Shown: positions 42,049 to 51,290 of the stretch, one piece after another
How the letters are laid out: every line of letters starts with the position of its first letter
How positions within the stretch are numbered: position 1 is the stretch's first letter
NCBI GenBank assembly: GCA_026391075.1
Contig: JAPLES010000006.1
Span: 82,173 to 146,172 of the forward strand
Direction of reading: 5' to 3'
Length of the DNA: 64,000 bases
From: Bacteroidota bacterium
Lineage (GTDB): Bacteria; Bacteroidota; Bacteroidia; Chitinophagales; LD1
The notes under the pieces: model-generated
Databases searched by the model: none
What the model saw: the letters and a program-made list of their open reading frames with translations, nothing else
What the model was told of the DNA's origin: nothing
Translations under genes and position numbers: made by a program

Positions 42049-43432
42049 CTTCAAATCGGCTGCTGTCTTATGTCTATTGTCTATCGTCTATAGTCTTTCA
42101 TCCGCTCAACAAACTCAAGTTTACAAACCCAATATCAACCGTGTTTTATTTGTGCTCGATGTTTCGGGAAGCATGAAAGAAAAATGGGGTGAGAAAACAA
42201 AATTTGAAACAGCGAAAGAACTTCTATTCAAAATTATTGATTCGGTAGAAAAGAAAAATCCGAATGTGGAATTTGCCGTGCGCGCTTTTGGCTTTCAGTT
42301 TTCTAAAACAGAAAGAAATTGTAAAGACAGTAAACTCCTTGTTCCCTTCGCAAAAGGCAATGCCGAAAAAATAAAAGTGGCACTCGAAAAAATTTCTCCG
42401 CAAGGGATGACTCCCATTGCTTATTCGCTGGCACAAGCAGCTAACGATTTTCCGCCCGATGAAAAAAGTTTGAACTCTATATTAATTATTACTGACGGCA
42501 ACGAAAACTGCGATGGGAATCCATGTTCGGCTTCGCAAAAATTATTGGATAAACGAGTTTCGCTGCGTCCGTTTATTGTGGGCATGAATGGCGGAGAAAA
42601 TTTTGTGAAGCAATTGAGTTGCATAGGAACTGTGCTTGATACAAAAGACGAAGCTGCGCTTTATAATACGGTTGGTGTAATTATTAAACAAACACTTAAC
42701 ACCACCACCACACAGGTAAATCTGCTCGACCAAAATGGGAATCCAACCGTCACCAATATTCCGTTTACGCTTTACGACCACGCCAGCGGAAAAATTCTTT
42801 ACAACTTCGTTCATACGCTCAATGAAAAGGGAAATCCCGATACACTTTTTCTTGACCCCGTTGGCGTTTACGATTTGGAGTTGCATACTATTCCTACTAT
42901 TCGAAAAGACAATATTGAACTCACCGCGGGCAAGCACAACATTATTGCATTAGATGTTCCCGCAGGAAAACTGAATGTGGAATGCTTACAGGCAAATTAT
43001 GCGAACAACGATGCGCAAATTGTGGTGCGCGAAAAAAACGAGAAACGCGAAATTTTAGACGTGCAGGATTTGAATGCCCCTGAAAATTATTTGCAAGGCA
43101 ATTACGAACTGGAAATTCTTACGAATCCGGAAATGAATCCTGACACTACTGTCCTTGCCATGAACGAAACAAAAGTAGTGTTGAAGAACTACGGCACAGT
43201 TTCTTTAATGGCAGAAGAAAATTTACTGGCAAGTATTTATCAGTGGAAAAACAGAAAGTTGGAAACGGTTGACCGCTGGGAAATGAAAACCAAAACGGAG
43301 AACCGAAAACTTCAACCAGGAAATTATTGGCTCGTTTATAAACCTATGAGTAGTTATGAAAGTGAATCAACACGTACACAAAAATTTGCGGTGGTTGAAG
43401 GTGATGTGGTCGTTTTAAATTTGGTGAAATGA
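42038..43432 (+). CDS. Secreted von Willebrand factor A-domain protein
   Basis: From ATG 42038 the product has 464 residues: signal peptide (MKQIFKSAAVLCLLSIVYSL to SAQ), a VWA domain (about 33-215) with the MIDAS motif DVSGSM (41-46) and ITDGNENCD, then a C-terminal region with beta-rich repeats (IPFTLYDHASGKILYNF, HTIPTIRKDNIELTAGKHN) that may be carboxypeptidase-regulatory-like. Cation-dependent protein binding outside the cytoplasm is inferred. Its stop overlaps the start of a paralogue by 4 bp. The frame is also open from 41990, but the extra residues come from repeat DNA. Confidence 0.8.
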   Translation: MKQIFKSAAVLCLLSIVYSLSSAQQTQVYKPNINRVLFVLDVSGSMKEKWGEKTKFETAKELLFKIIDSVEKKNPNVEFAVRAFGFQFSKTERNCKDSKLLVPFAKGNAEKIKVALEKISPQGMTPIAYSLAQAANDFPPDEKSLNSILIITDGNENCDGNPCSASQKLLDKRVSLRPFIVGMNGGENFVKQLSCIGTVLDTKDEAALYNTVGVIIKQTLNTTTTQVNLLDQNGNPTVTNIPFTLYDHASGKILYNFVHTLNEKGNPDTLFLDPVGVYDLELHTIPTIRKDNIELTAGKHNIIALDVPAGKLNVECLQANYANNDAQIVVREKNEKREILDVQDLNAPENYLQGNYELEILTNPEMNPDTTVLAMNETKVVLKNYGTVSLMAEENLLASIYQWKNRKLETVDRWEMKTKTENRKLQPGNYWLVYKPMSSYESESTRTQKFAVVEGDVVVLNLVK

Positions 43433-44835
43433 AAGCGAGAACAACAGACAGCGGACGACAGACTACAGTGAATGCAAGAAGACTCTTCTGTATTTCTATT
43501 ATCTATTGTCTAACATCTATCGTCTGCTTTTCGCAAGAGAGAACGCGCATTCTCTTCCTTCTCGATGCTTCGCTCAGTATGAAGAACGAGTGGAAAGGTG
43601 GTAGTAAATGGAATGTAGCTACCTCTTCGTTGTTAGAAATTGCTGACAGCATTTCTAAAATTCCGAACATAGAAATGGGTTTGCGTGTGTTTGGTGATTT
43701 GTATCCCGAGCCCGATAAAAATTGCAGAGACTCGCGTTTAGCAATTCCTTTTGATACAAATAATGTTTCCAAGTTCAGGAGAAAATTGGAAGAGCTGCGA
43801 CCAAAAGGAATTACGCCTTTAGTTTACTCTATTGAAAAAGCGGCACTTGATTTTGGCGATGAAGGCAGAAAAAACATTCTCATCATTATTACCGATGGTG
43901 AAGATGCCTGCGACCGCGACCCGTGTTCGGTTGGTTTAATTCTTCAACAACACAATGTTATTCTTCGTCCCTTTATCATAGGCATGAGTTTACAGGCAAA
44001 TATTTTTTCTAAAATGAACTGCATGGGGCAACTCTTCAACACGAGCAACCGCGCAGAATTCTCCAATGCGTTAAACACTGCTGTTCTTGAATCCATTGCT
44101 AAAACTACTTTGCAGATAAATTTGAACGATGCCAATGGAAAGCCAACGGAGAGCGCAGTGAACATGACCTTCTATGATATCGCCTCCAACGAACCCAAAT
44201 ACAATTTCTATCACACGCTTAACGCCCGTGGCTTGCCCGATACCATTTCTGTTTCGCACACTTTTCAATATCGCTTGCAGGTGCATACCATTCCTCCAAT
44301 TTTCAAAGACAGTATTGTTCTGCAAAGAAACACGCACAACATTATTTCGTTACAAGCACCACAAGGATTTCTGAATTTTAGTTTGCAGGGAACTACCTCA
44401 CAGGTACATGCTACTGACCGTATCAAATGCATTGTTCATCTTAAAGGCAAAAATGAAACGCTGAATGTTCAACGCATTAATTCAAAAGAAAAATATTTGT
44501 GCGGCACCTACGAGTTAGAAGTACTCACCCTTCCACGATTGACCGTGAAGAATGTAAAGATCGACCAAAGCAAAACCACCGATGTGCAAATTCCTGCGCC
44601 TGGTATTCTCACCATTAATAAAGGTTTTGAAGCCTATGGCGGAATTTTTATTGTGGAGAAAGGCGCTATGAAAAAAATCTACGAATTACATTTGAAAGAC
44701 AAGCAGGAAACCCTTGCTCTACAACCCGGCAAATACCGTTTAGTGTACCGCTCCAAAAACGCCCGCACAATCCACACCAGTGTAGATAAAGAGTTTGAGA
44801 TAGTGAGTGGCGGAAGTTTAAGTTTGAAATTGTAA
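43429..44835 (+). CDS. Secreted VWA-domain protein, paralogue of the preceding gene
   Basis: The 468-aa protein has a hydrophobic segment at about 19-35, VWA MIDAS DASLSM (46-51), ITDGEDACDRDPCS and the same order of C-terminal segments (FHTLNARGLPDTISV, HTIPPIFKDSIVLQRNTHN) as its neighbour. The CDxxPCS pair is conserved in both, suggesting a disulfide. They are translated in tandem through an ATGA overlap. The first 18 residues are encoded by a low-complexity ACAGACAGCGGACGACAG-type stretch, so the exact start is uncertain. Confidence 0.8.
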   Translation: MKARTTDSGRQTTVNARRLFCISIIYCLTSIVCFSQERTRILFLLDASLSMKNEWKGGSKWNVATSSLLEIADSISKIPNIEMGLRVFGDLYPEPDKNCRDSRLAIPFDTNNVSKFRRKLEELRPKGITPLVYSIEKAALDFGDEGRKNILIIITDGEDACDRDPCSVGLILQQHNVILRPFIIGMSLQANIFSKMNCMGQLFNTSNRAEFSNALNTAVLESIAKTTLQINLNDANGKPTESAVNMTFYDIASNEPKYNFYHTLNARGLPDTISVSHTFQYRLQVHTIPPIFKDSIVLQRNTHNIISLQAPQGFLNFSLQGTTSQVHATDRIKCIVHLKGKNETLNVQRINSKEKYLCGTYELEVLTLPRLTVKNVKIDQSKTTDVQIPAPGILTINKGFEAYGGIFIVEKGAMKKIYELHLKDKQETLALQPGKYRLVYRSKNARTIHTSVDKEFEIVSGGSLSLKL

Positions 44836-44844
44836 ATTTGCGGT

Positions 44845-45102
44845 ATGGACTTTCAATACATCATTGATGAAAAGGGCAGAAAGAGTTCTGTAATAGTTCC
44901 TATCAAAGAATGGGAGCGTAGGGAACGTTTGTTGGAAAAGAAAAAGCCAGCTAAACCAAAGCCTAAAATTTCTGATGAGTATGTGCCTCGAACTAAACAG
45001 GAAATTTTGGATGGAATAAGCAGAGCAGTAGAAGAAGTGAAGTTAGCGAGGGCAGGCAAACTCAAATTGAAAACGTGGGATGAAATAAAAGATGAGCTAT
45101 AA
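44845..45102 (+). CDS. Antitoxin of a RelE/ParE-type module
   Basis: This is an 85-aa basic protein starting MDFQYIIDEKGRKSSVIVPI, then KEWERRERLLEKKK, and ending EVKLARAGKLKLKTWDEIKD. This N-terminal beta-hairpin plus helix pattern is common in Bacteroidota antitoxins placed before RelE toxins. Its last 11 bp overlap the toxin gene. It starts 9 bp after the second VWA gene, so expression may also come by read-through. Confidence 0.75.
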   Translation: MDFQYIIDEKGRKSSVIVPIKEWERRERLLEKKKPAKPKPKISDEYVPRTKQEILDGISRAVEEVKLARAGKLKLKTWDEIKDEL

Positions 45103-45421
45103 AATTTTACCTACCCTTGATTTTATAAAGGAATTTAAACCTCTCAAGAAGAAGTATCCTTCTATACAAGAAGAAATTGACTCGCAATTTCAAGCATTAA
45201 AAGAAAACCCATTTCAAGGAGATTCTCTTGGCAACGATTGCTACAAAATTCGGGTTGCAATAAAATCAAAAGGCAAAGGTAAAAGTGGTGGAGCAAGATT
45301 AATTATTCATGTTGTTGTAAAGAATAAAGAAGTTTATCCGCTTTCTATCTACGATAAATCCAACCATGCATCTATTTCAAAAGAAGAAATTAAGCAACGC
45401 ATAAAAACACTAACCCAATAA
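45092..45421 (+). CDS. RelE/ParE-family toxin
   Basis: The 109-aa sequence has YKILPTLDFIKEFKPLKKKYPS at the start, a two-helix hairpin (QEEIDSQFQALKENPFQGDSLG), CYKIRVAIKSKGKGKSGGARLIIHVV and YPLSIYDKSNHASI at the end, the usual RelE/ParE fold order. Some RelE toxins cut mRNA on the ribosome; others poison gyrase, so the target is not assigned. The stop TAA shares one base with the ATG of the transketolase gene (TAATG). Confidence 0.8.
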   Translation: MSYKILPTLDFIKEFKPLKKKYPSIQEEIDSQFQALKENPFQGDSLGNDCYKIRVAIKSKGKGKSGGARLIIHVVVKNKEVYPLSIYDKSNHASISKEEIKQRIKTLTQ

Positions 45422-46377
45422 TGGCATTACAAGATTACATTTCAACAGGAAAGAAGGACACTCGCTCAGGTTTTGGTGCGGGCATTTTAGAAGCAGGCAG
45501 AAAAAATGCAAACGTTGTAGCACTTTGTGCCGACCTGGTTGGTTCACTGAAGCTCGATGATTTTATTAAGGAATTTCCCGAACGCTTTGTTCAGTGCGGA
45601 GTAGCAGAAGCAAACATGATTGGTATTGCAGCAGGTATGACCATTGGCGGCAAAATTCCTTTTGCTACAACGTTTGCGAATTTCGCAACAGGCAGAGTGT
45701 ATGACCAAATTCGTCAAAGCGTTGCTTACAGTGGAAAGAACGTAAAGATTGGCGCTTCACACGCGGGGCTTACACTTGGCGAAGACGGAGCCACACATCA
45801 AATTCTAGAAGACATTGGCTTAATGCAAATGCTGCCGGGTATGGTGGTTATTAATCCATGCGATTACAACCAAACTAAAGAAGCAACCATTGCTGCAGCT
45901 GAATATGTGGGTCCGGTTTATTTGCGTTTCGGCAGACCAGCTTGGCCCATCTTTATGCCCGAAGGAAGTTTCAAACTCGGAAAAGCAATTGTGATGAACG
46001 AGGGGAAAGATGTAACAATTTTTGCCACCGGTCACTTAGTTTGGAAAGCAGTGGAAGCAGCAAAGCAATTGGAAGCAGAAGGACTTTCGGTGGAACTGAT
46101 AAACATTCACACCATAAAACCGTTGGATGCTGAAGCAATTTTGAAATCAGTTTCAAAAACAAAATGCGCAGTGGTTTGCGAAGAGCATAATCGCATTGGC
46201 GGACTCGGCTCATCTATAGCTTCGCTTCTTGCACAGGAATTTCCTACTCCCTTAGAATATGTGGCAGTAAACGATTCATTCGGAGAAAGCGGAACGCCTG
46301 ACCAGCTTTTAGCTAAGTATGGCTTGGATACCCCGGATGTAATAGCTGCGGTAAAGAAAGTTTTGAAAAGAAAATAG
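45421..46377 (+). CDS. Transketolase, C-terminal subunit
   Basis: The 318-aa product corresponds to the pyrimidine-binding and C-terminal domains of a transketolase that is split into two chains. QCGVAEANMIGIAAGM contains the TPP-activating Glu, GASHAGLTLGEDGATHQ the phosphate-binding His region and VVCEEHNRIGGLG the C-terminal domain. The N-terminal TPP-diphosphate half is not in the window. Its start overlaps the toxin stop by 1 bp, so it may be translated by termination-reinitiation. A pentose-phosphate role is expected if the other half is elsewhere. Confidence 0.9.
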   Translation: MALQDYISTGKKDTRSGFGAGILEAGRKNANVVALCADLVGSLKLDDFIKEFPERFVQCGVAEANMIGIAAGMTIGGKIPFATTFANFATGRVYDQIRQSVAYSGKNVKIGASHAGLTLGEDGATHQILEDIGLMQMLPGMVVINPCDYNQTKEATIAAAEYVGPVYLRFGRPAWPIFMPEGSFKLGKAIVMNEGKDVTIFATGHLVWKAVEAAKQLEAEGLSVELINIHTIKPLDAEAILKSVSKTKCAVVCEEHNRIGGLGSSIASLLAQEFPTPLEYVAVNDSFGESGTPDQLLAKYGLDTPDVIAAVKKVLKRK

Positions 46378-46438
46378 ATAACAAATTTCTGTTTCTGCTT
46401 TTGGCAAACTGTTTGAAATTCTTTTATCAAAAAAATTT

Positions 46439-46798
46439 ATGAAGAAGCTAATTGCAATAATAGCGGTAGTGTTTTTTGTGTTTACCACAAAGGCACAGGA
46501 TTGGAGTTTTGGTTACGACCGCACTATTACCAATGTGAAAGGAGTAATTCATTTTTTAAACGATAAAGAACTCGTTGTTATTATTCCTGATGATAATCCT
46601 AATCAACGTTACATCGCGAGTAACTTGCCTGAAGAATACAAAAAAGAAGGTTTGCATGTGACCTTGACTGGTGATGTAGGAAAAATTCCACCCAACGTGC
46701 GCATGATGGGAACTCCTTTAAAACTCAAATGCATTTGCATTTCAAAAACCGAGCAGAAAAAACTTAAGTTGAAGAAGAGGAAATATTCTTTCAAATAA
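46439..46798 (+). CDS. Secreted hypothetical protein, 119 aa
   Basis: The signal peptide is MKKLIAIIAVVFFVFTTKAQ. The mature part looks like a small beta domain (TNVKGVIHFLNDKELVVII, LHVTLTGDVGKIPPN), with one CIC pair near the end and a Lys-rich tail (KKLKLKKRKYSFK). I do not recognise the family. It stands between the transketolase half and gldA. Confidence 0.65.
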   Translation: MKKLIAIIAVVFFVFTTKAQDWSFGYDRTITNVKGVIHFLNDKELVVIIPDDNPNQRYIASNLPEEYKKEGLHVTLTGDVGKIPPNVRMMGTPLKLKCICISKTEQKKLKLKKRKYSFK

Positions 46799-46860
46799 AG
46801 CTTAACAGATTTGCAATCCTCGTTCTGTATTTCATTCTTCGTGATAAGTAATCACAAACC

Positions 46861-47769
46861 ATGAGCGTTAAAGTATCTTCTCTTTCAAAAATATACGGCA
46901 CACAAAAAGCGGTTGACGAAATTTCATTTGAAGTAAACAAAGGTGAAGTGCTTGGTTTCCTCGGACCAAACGGTGCTGGTAAAAGCACCACCATGAAAAT
47001 TCTAACTTGTTTTATTCCTCAATCTTCGGGTACAGCGACTGTTTGTGGTTACGATACCATTGCAGAACCATTAGAGGTGACAAAAAAAATCGGCTACCTG
47101 CCCGAGAGTAATCCGCTATATATGGATATGTATGTGCGTGAGTATTTAGAGTTTATGGCGGGCTTACATAAACTCGGCAAAATAACCTCTAAGCGAATTG
47201 ATGAAATGCTCGAAGTAACGGGGTTGATTGCCGAGCGAAAGAAAAAAGTTGGGCAACTTTCAAAAGGGTACAAACAGCGAGTTGGTTTAGCGCAAGCCAT
47301 GTTGCACGACCCCGAAGTTTTAATTTTAGATGAACCCACTTCTGGACTCGACCCCAATCAATTGGTGGAAATTCGTTCGCTGATTAAACAGTTGGGCAAA
47401 AACAAAACAGTAATTTTTTCCTCGCATATTATGCAGGAGGTGCAGGCGGTGGCAGACCGTGTTATCATCATCAACAAAGGAAAAATTGTTGCCAATGACT
47501 CTACGGCAAATTTACAAAACCTGATTGTCAATGAAATCATCATCACCGCAGAATTTAAACAAAACGTTGAGCGCTCGCTGCTGGGAAACATTCGCGGAAT
47601 AAAATCATTTGAGCAATCGAAAGATGGCAAATGGAAAATTGTTTCCGAAAACCAGAAAGACCTGCGTGAAGAAATTTTCAATTTCGCTAAGGCAAAAGAC
47701 TTGACCTTGATTTCTCTCTATAAAGAAGAGTCGAGTCTGGAAGATGTGTTCAAGCAGCTGACCAAGTAA
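46861..47769 (+). CDS. gldA: Gliding motility-associated ABC transporter ATPase GldA
   Basis: Walker A is GPNGAGKST, the signature [15 protein letters not shown] and Walker [14 protein letters not shown]. The 302-aa length, [30 protein letters not shown] and the C-terminal [12 protein letters not shown]-like end match GldA. In Flavobacterium johnsoniae GldA works with membrane proteins GldF and GldG, which are not in this window. Presence of gldA does not prove gliding; many non-gliding Bacteroidota carry it. Confidence 0.85.
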   Translation: MSVKVSSLSKIYGTQKAVDEISFEVNKGEVLGFLGPNGAGKSTTMKILTCFIPQSSGTATVCGYDTIAEPLEVTKKIGYLPESNPLYMDMYVREYLEFMAGLHKLGKITSKRIDEMLEVTGLIAERKKKVGQLSKGYKQRVGLAQAMLHDPEVLILDEPTSGLDPNQLVEIRSLIKQLGKNKTVIFSSHIMQEVQAVADRVIIINKGKIVANDSTANLQNLIVNEIIITAEFKQNVERSLLGNIRGIKSFEQSKDGKWKIVSENQKDLREEIFNFAKAKDLTLISLYKEESSLEDVFKQLTK

Positions 47770-47800
47770 TTCCCGGGCAAAACCCAAAACAAAAAATTGT

Positions 47801-47831
47801 TTTGAAAAATCGCTCTGTGCGCATACATTCG
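47801..47831 (+). promoter_or_regulatory. Promoter of ndk
   Basis: TTTG (47801-47804) and TACATTCG (47824-47831) are separated by exactly 19 nt. The predicted start is near 47837, about 28 nt before the ATG at 47865. The upstream frame to 47802 would put the promoter inside the gene, supporting the shorter start. Confidence 0.6.
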
Positions 47832-47864
47832 CCCCCGTTTAAAAAAATAAAACAACAGAAAACA

Positions 47865-48278
47865 ATGGCAATTACGCTCACCATGCTTAAACCCGATGCA
47901 GTAGCAGACGGACACACCGGAAAAATTATTGACATGATTATTGGCGCAGGTTATAAGATTCAGGCAATGAAACTTACTCGCCTTTCAAAAGAAAAAGCAG
48001 AAGAGTTTTATTCAATTCACAAGGAGCGTTCGTTCTTTGGCGAACTGATTGCTTTTATGACCGAAGGCCCAATCGTAGCTGCTATTCTTGAAAAAGATAA
48101 TGCAGTAGAAGATTTTAGAAAATTGATTGGCGCTACCAATCCCGAAAAAGCAGAAGAAGGAACTATCCGCAAATTATTTGCTGCCAACATTGAACGTAAC
48201 GCCATTCATGGAAGTGATAGTGATGCGAATGCAGAACTTGAAGCAAAGTTTCATTTCAGCGGATTGGAGAGATTTTAA
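47865..48278 (+). CDS. ndk: Nucleoside diphosphate kinase
   Basis: It balances nucleoside triphosphates by phosphate transfer. [10 protein letters not shown] is the family start, and [15 protein letters not shown] contains the active-site His115. The 137-residue length from ATG 47865 is typical, while the 21 residues upstream have no similarity and lie over the promoter. The gene is alone with its own promoter. Confidence 0.94.
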   Translation: MAITLTMLKPDAVADGHTGKIIDMIIGAGYKIQAMKLTRLSKEKAEEFYSIHKERSFFGELIAFMTEGPIVAAILEKDNAVEDFRKLIGATNPEKAEEGTIRKLFAANIERNAIHGSDSDANAELEAKFHFSGLERF

Positions 48279-48298
48279 TATTTGGATCAGAGATAACA

Positions 48299-48353
48299 TT
48301 GCCCCATGTGGCTGATGGGGAGGCAACTCCTTTGACCTACTTGGAATAGTAGG
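48299..48353. other. Two adjacent hairpins in the ndk-ligA gap
   Basis: Hairpin 1: CCCCAT (48302-48307) and ATGGGG (48315-48320), with flanking TTGC/GCAA arms separated by a 2-nt bulge. Hairpin 2: CCTAC (48336-48340) and GTAGG (48349-48353) around TTGGAATA. They lie between convergent genes without T tracts, so a normal intrinsic terminator is not shown. A factor-dependent end or small RNA is possible. Confidence 0.3.
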
Positions 48354-48369
48354 CAAACAACGGTTAGTG

Positions 48370-50469
48370 CTACTCCACTATTTTCAAAAACTCTTCTTCG
48401 GTTAAAACAACAATCGAAGGAATTTTCTTGGCCTTGGCCAGTTTGCTTCCCGCATCTTCACCTACTACCAGGTAATTGAGGTTAGCAGAAACACCGCTCA
48501 ATAATTTTCCTCCGTTTTCTTCTACTAATTGCTTGGCGCGGTCGCGCGTAAACTGTTGCAGCGAACCAGTGAAGAGAAAAGTCTTGCCTTCGAGTTTATT
48601 GTTTTTTGAAAGAGAATCCTCTGGACGGTTTTCTGTATTCACACCAAAGTTTTTCAACTCCATCAGCAGATAAATATTGCTTTGGTTTTGAAAGAAATCG
48701 AAAATGCTCTGCGCAACTTTGGGGCCAATGCCTTCAATATTCGTCAAATCTTCCACACTCATTTTCTCCAAATCAAAAATGGTTTGAATGTGCTGTGCAA
48801 TATATTTTGAAGTAGTAACACCAACATGACGAATACCCAACGCATTCAGCAATCGCCACAGTGGACGGTTCTTTGAATCTTCAATTCCCGCTTTAAGATT
48901 GCTTAAACTTTTTTCTTTCCAACCTTCCAGCTTCAAAATTTCATCATAAGGCAACCGGTATAGGTCTTCGATGTTTTTAATAAAGCCTCGCTGAATAAAT
49001 TCGATGATGGTGGAACTTCCACAGCCGTCAATATCCATCGCATCTTTCGAAACAAAATGAATAACGCGCTCTTCGGTTTGCGCAGGGCAGTCTACATTGT
49101 CGCAACGCCAAATGGCGTCTTCTTCCGGCTTCACTAATGGCGAATTACACGAAGGACAATTTCGGGGAAAATCAATTTTAATTTCTGAACCGTTTCGTAA
49201 ATCAGGAACGGAGCCAACTATATAAGGAATGACTTCACCGGCACGTTCCACAATAACAGTATCACCAAGCAGAAGATTTTTTTCGAGAATAAATTCTTCG
49301 TTGTGCAATGAAATAGAAGAGATGGTTACACCTGCCAGAGGCACAGGTTCAATTTTTGCCACCGGTGTAACCGCACCGGTACGCCCCACTTGAAATTCTA
49401 CTTTCAGCAATTTGCTCTGCGCTTGTTTAGCGGCAAATTTATAGGCAATTGCCCAACGCGGATGATGCGAAGTACTGCCACATTGCTGTTGCATTTTCAG
49501 TGAGTTTACTTTCACCACCATGCCGTCAGTTTCGATATTAAACGTCAAACGTTTTGCATCCCAGGTGTTGATGAAGTCATCCACTACCTTTGTGCTGTTG
49601 CACACTTTTAATTCTTTAAGCGGAGTTTTGAAACCGCAGTTGTAAAGCATTTCAATAACGGAATAATGCGAGAGTAGTTTTTCTGCAATCAAATTTTTTC
49701 CGTTCGCATCTTCTGCAAAACTTACGTGATAAAGGATGGCTTCGAGTCCGCGTTGGGCTACTTCGTTCGGGGCTTTCATGCGCAATGAACCGGAGGCTGT
49801 GTTGCGCGAGTTCTGAAAGCTTTTTTCGCCTTTGGCAATGCGCTCGGCATTTTTCTTTTCGAAAATTTCTTTGGTAATAATTACCTCTCCGCGAATTTCA
49901 ATTTTATAGATACCGAATTTTGAAAACGGAGCAGAAAGCGGAATGGAAGGAATTGCTTTAGCGTTATTGGTGATGTCCTCGCCCACAGTTCCATCGCCAC
50001 GCGTTGCTGCGCGAACGAGCATATCATTTTCATATACCAAAGCAATACTTGCGCCATCAAATTTCGGCTCTACGCAGTATTCAATTTCTGCAGAGTTAGT
50101 CAGCCCTGTTACTCTTTTATGAAACTCTTCAATGTCTTCCAGATTATAAGAGTTCTCGAGCGAAAGCATCGAAGCTAAGTGAGAGACTGATTCGAATTCA
50201 TTGGTCAATGAGCGGGCAACTCTTTGTGTTGGTGAATCTTCGGTAACCAGATTCGGATATTGTGCTTCGAGTTGTTTGAGTTGTTTGAAAAGTAAATCGT
50301 AGTCAAAATCAGTAATCACCGGTTCACTTAAAACATAATAACGCCAGTCGTGGTAGATGATGACTTTGCGAAGAGAAATTGTTTTTTCTTCTTCAGAAAA
50401 ACTACTTTCTGATTTAAGGAGTTGTTCAGATAGTTGATTGAGTTCGGCTACTTGTTCTTTCGAATACAT
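48370..50469 (-). CDS. ligA: NAD+-dependent DNA ligase
   Basis: The 699-aa enzyme seals nicks in replication and repair using NAD+. Order: Ia domain (YYVLSEPVITDFDYD), adenylation domain with EPKFDGAS (Lys136), OB fold, a four-Cys zinc finger (CPSCNSPLVK and CDNVDCPAQ), helix-hairpin-helix repeats (LEGWKEKSL, IEGIGPKVAQSI) and a C-terminal BRCT (KTFLFTGSLQQFTRDRAKQLV). All parts are intact. It is divergent from the ribosomal operon. Confidence 0.97.
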   Translation of the reverse strand: MYSKEQVAELNQLSEQLLKSESSFSEEEKTISLRKVIIYHDWRYYVLSEPVITDFDYDLLFKQLKQLEAQYPNLVTEDSPTQRVARSLTNEFESVSHLASMLSLENSYNLEDIEEFHKRVTGLTNSAEIEYCVEPKFDGASIALVYENDMLVRAATRGDGTVGEDITNNAKAIPSIPLSAPFSKFGIYKIEIRGEVIITKEIFEKKNAERIAKGEKSFQNSRNTASGSLRMKAPNEVAQRGLEAILYHVSFAEDANGKNLIAEKLLSHYSVIEMLYNCGFKTPLKELKVCNSTKVVDDFINTWDAKRLTFNIETDGMVVKVNSLKMQQQCGSTSHHPRWAIAYKFAAKQAQSKLLKVEFQVGRTGAVTPVAKIEPVPLAGVTISSISLHNEEFILEKNLLLGDTVIVERAGEVIPYIVGSVPDLRNGSEIKIDFPRNCPSCNSPLVKPEEDAIWRCDNVDCPAQTEERVIHFVSKDAMDIDGCGSSTIIEFIQRGFIKNIEDLYRLPYDEILKLEGWKEKSLSNLKAGIEDSKNRPLWRLLNALGIRHVGVTTSKYIAQHIQTIFDLEKMSVEDLTNIEGIGPKVAQSIFDFFQNQSNIYLLMELKNFGVNTENRPEDSLSKNNKLEGKTFLFTGSLQQFTRDRAKQLVEENGGKLLSGVSANLNYLVVGEDAGSKLAKAKKIPSIVVLTEEEFLKIVE

Positions 50470-50571
50470 ATTATGAGTGCAATGATACTACTTAGCTTAA
50501 ATTTTCTGAGTCGGCAATATTCGCCTTTCTGCGGGTTTGCAATACCTAAGTAAACTTTTTTCCACTGAATG

Positions 50572-50602
50572 TTTGGAACTATGCTTTCAAATTCTACTTT
50601 TG
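50572..50602 (+). promoter_or_regulatory. Promoter of the rplE ribosomal operon
   Basis: TTTG (50572-50575) and TACTTTTG (50595-50602) are separated by exactly 19 nt, the best promoter match in the window. The predicted start near 50608 leaves a leader of about 45 nt before the rplE ATG at 50654. It explains how this partial operon is transcribed without an upstream S10 operon. Confidence 0.7.
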
Positions 50603-50653
50603 CGTTCCCTTTTTAAAAACAGTACGGTTGGGAATCGTACAAAACAGTTAAAA

Positions 50654-51232
50654 ATGAGCAATACAAAATATACTCCGCGCTTCGCGAAGCGCTTTCAGGA
50701 CGATATAGTTCCTGCATTGGTAAAAAAGTTCAACTACACCTCAGTAATGCAGGTGCCACGTTTGAAAAAAATCTGTTTAAATCAAGGTGTTAATGGAGCT
50801 ACTTCTGACAAGAAATTGGTGGATATAGCAGTTAATGAAATGACTGCAATCGCAGGACAAAAGGCGGTTGCCTCTCGTGCTCGTATGGCCATTTCAAACT
50901 TTAAATTGCGTGAAGGTATGCCTATTGGTTGCCGCGTTACTCTTCGTAACGAGCGTATGTTTGAATTTTTGGATCGTTTGGTTTCTGTGTCTTTGCCGCG
51001 TGTTCGCGATTTTAAAGGCATTAACCCAAAAGGATTTGATGGTCGTGGTAATTATACCATGGGTATTAAAGAGCAAATCATTTTCCCTGAAATGGAAATT
51101 GATAAAGTGACTAACATTAATGGTATGGATATCACTTTTGTTACCAGTGCACAAACAGATGAAGAAGCTTATGCGCTGCTCGAAGCCTTGGGAATGCCGT
51201 TTAAGAAAGACATCAAATCAGAAACAAAATAA
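50654..51232 (+). CDS. rplE: 50S ribosomal protein L5
   Basis: L5 binds 5S rRNA and the central protuberance. The 192-aa product begins [57 protein letters not shown] and [22 protein letters not shown] are family segments. The start at 50654 is chosen because the frame further upstream (to 50537) passes through the promoter. It is unusual as a first gene: rplN and rplX normally precede it. Confidence 0.96.
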   Translation: MSNTKYTPRFAKRFQDDIVPALVKKFNYTSVMQVPRLKKICLNQGVNGATSDKKLVDIAVNEMTAIAGQKAVASRARMAISNFKLREGMPIGCRVTLRNERMFEFLDRLVSVSLPRVRDFKGINPKGFDGRGNYTMGIKEQIIFPEMEIDKVTNINGMDITFVTSAQTDEEAYALLEALGMPFKKDIKSETK

Positions 51233-51290
51233 ATCAACCATAATAGATAGAACTGTATTGTCTCAATACTAACTACTCAACACTAAAAAC

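Noticed and set aside
47802-47864. A 21-codon extension of ndk
   Set aside because: It lies over the promoter and has no similarity to Ndk.
50537-50653. A 39-codon extension of rplE
   Set aside because: It covers the predicted promoter, and L5 proteins begin near the chosen ATG.
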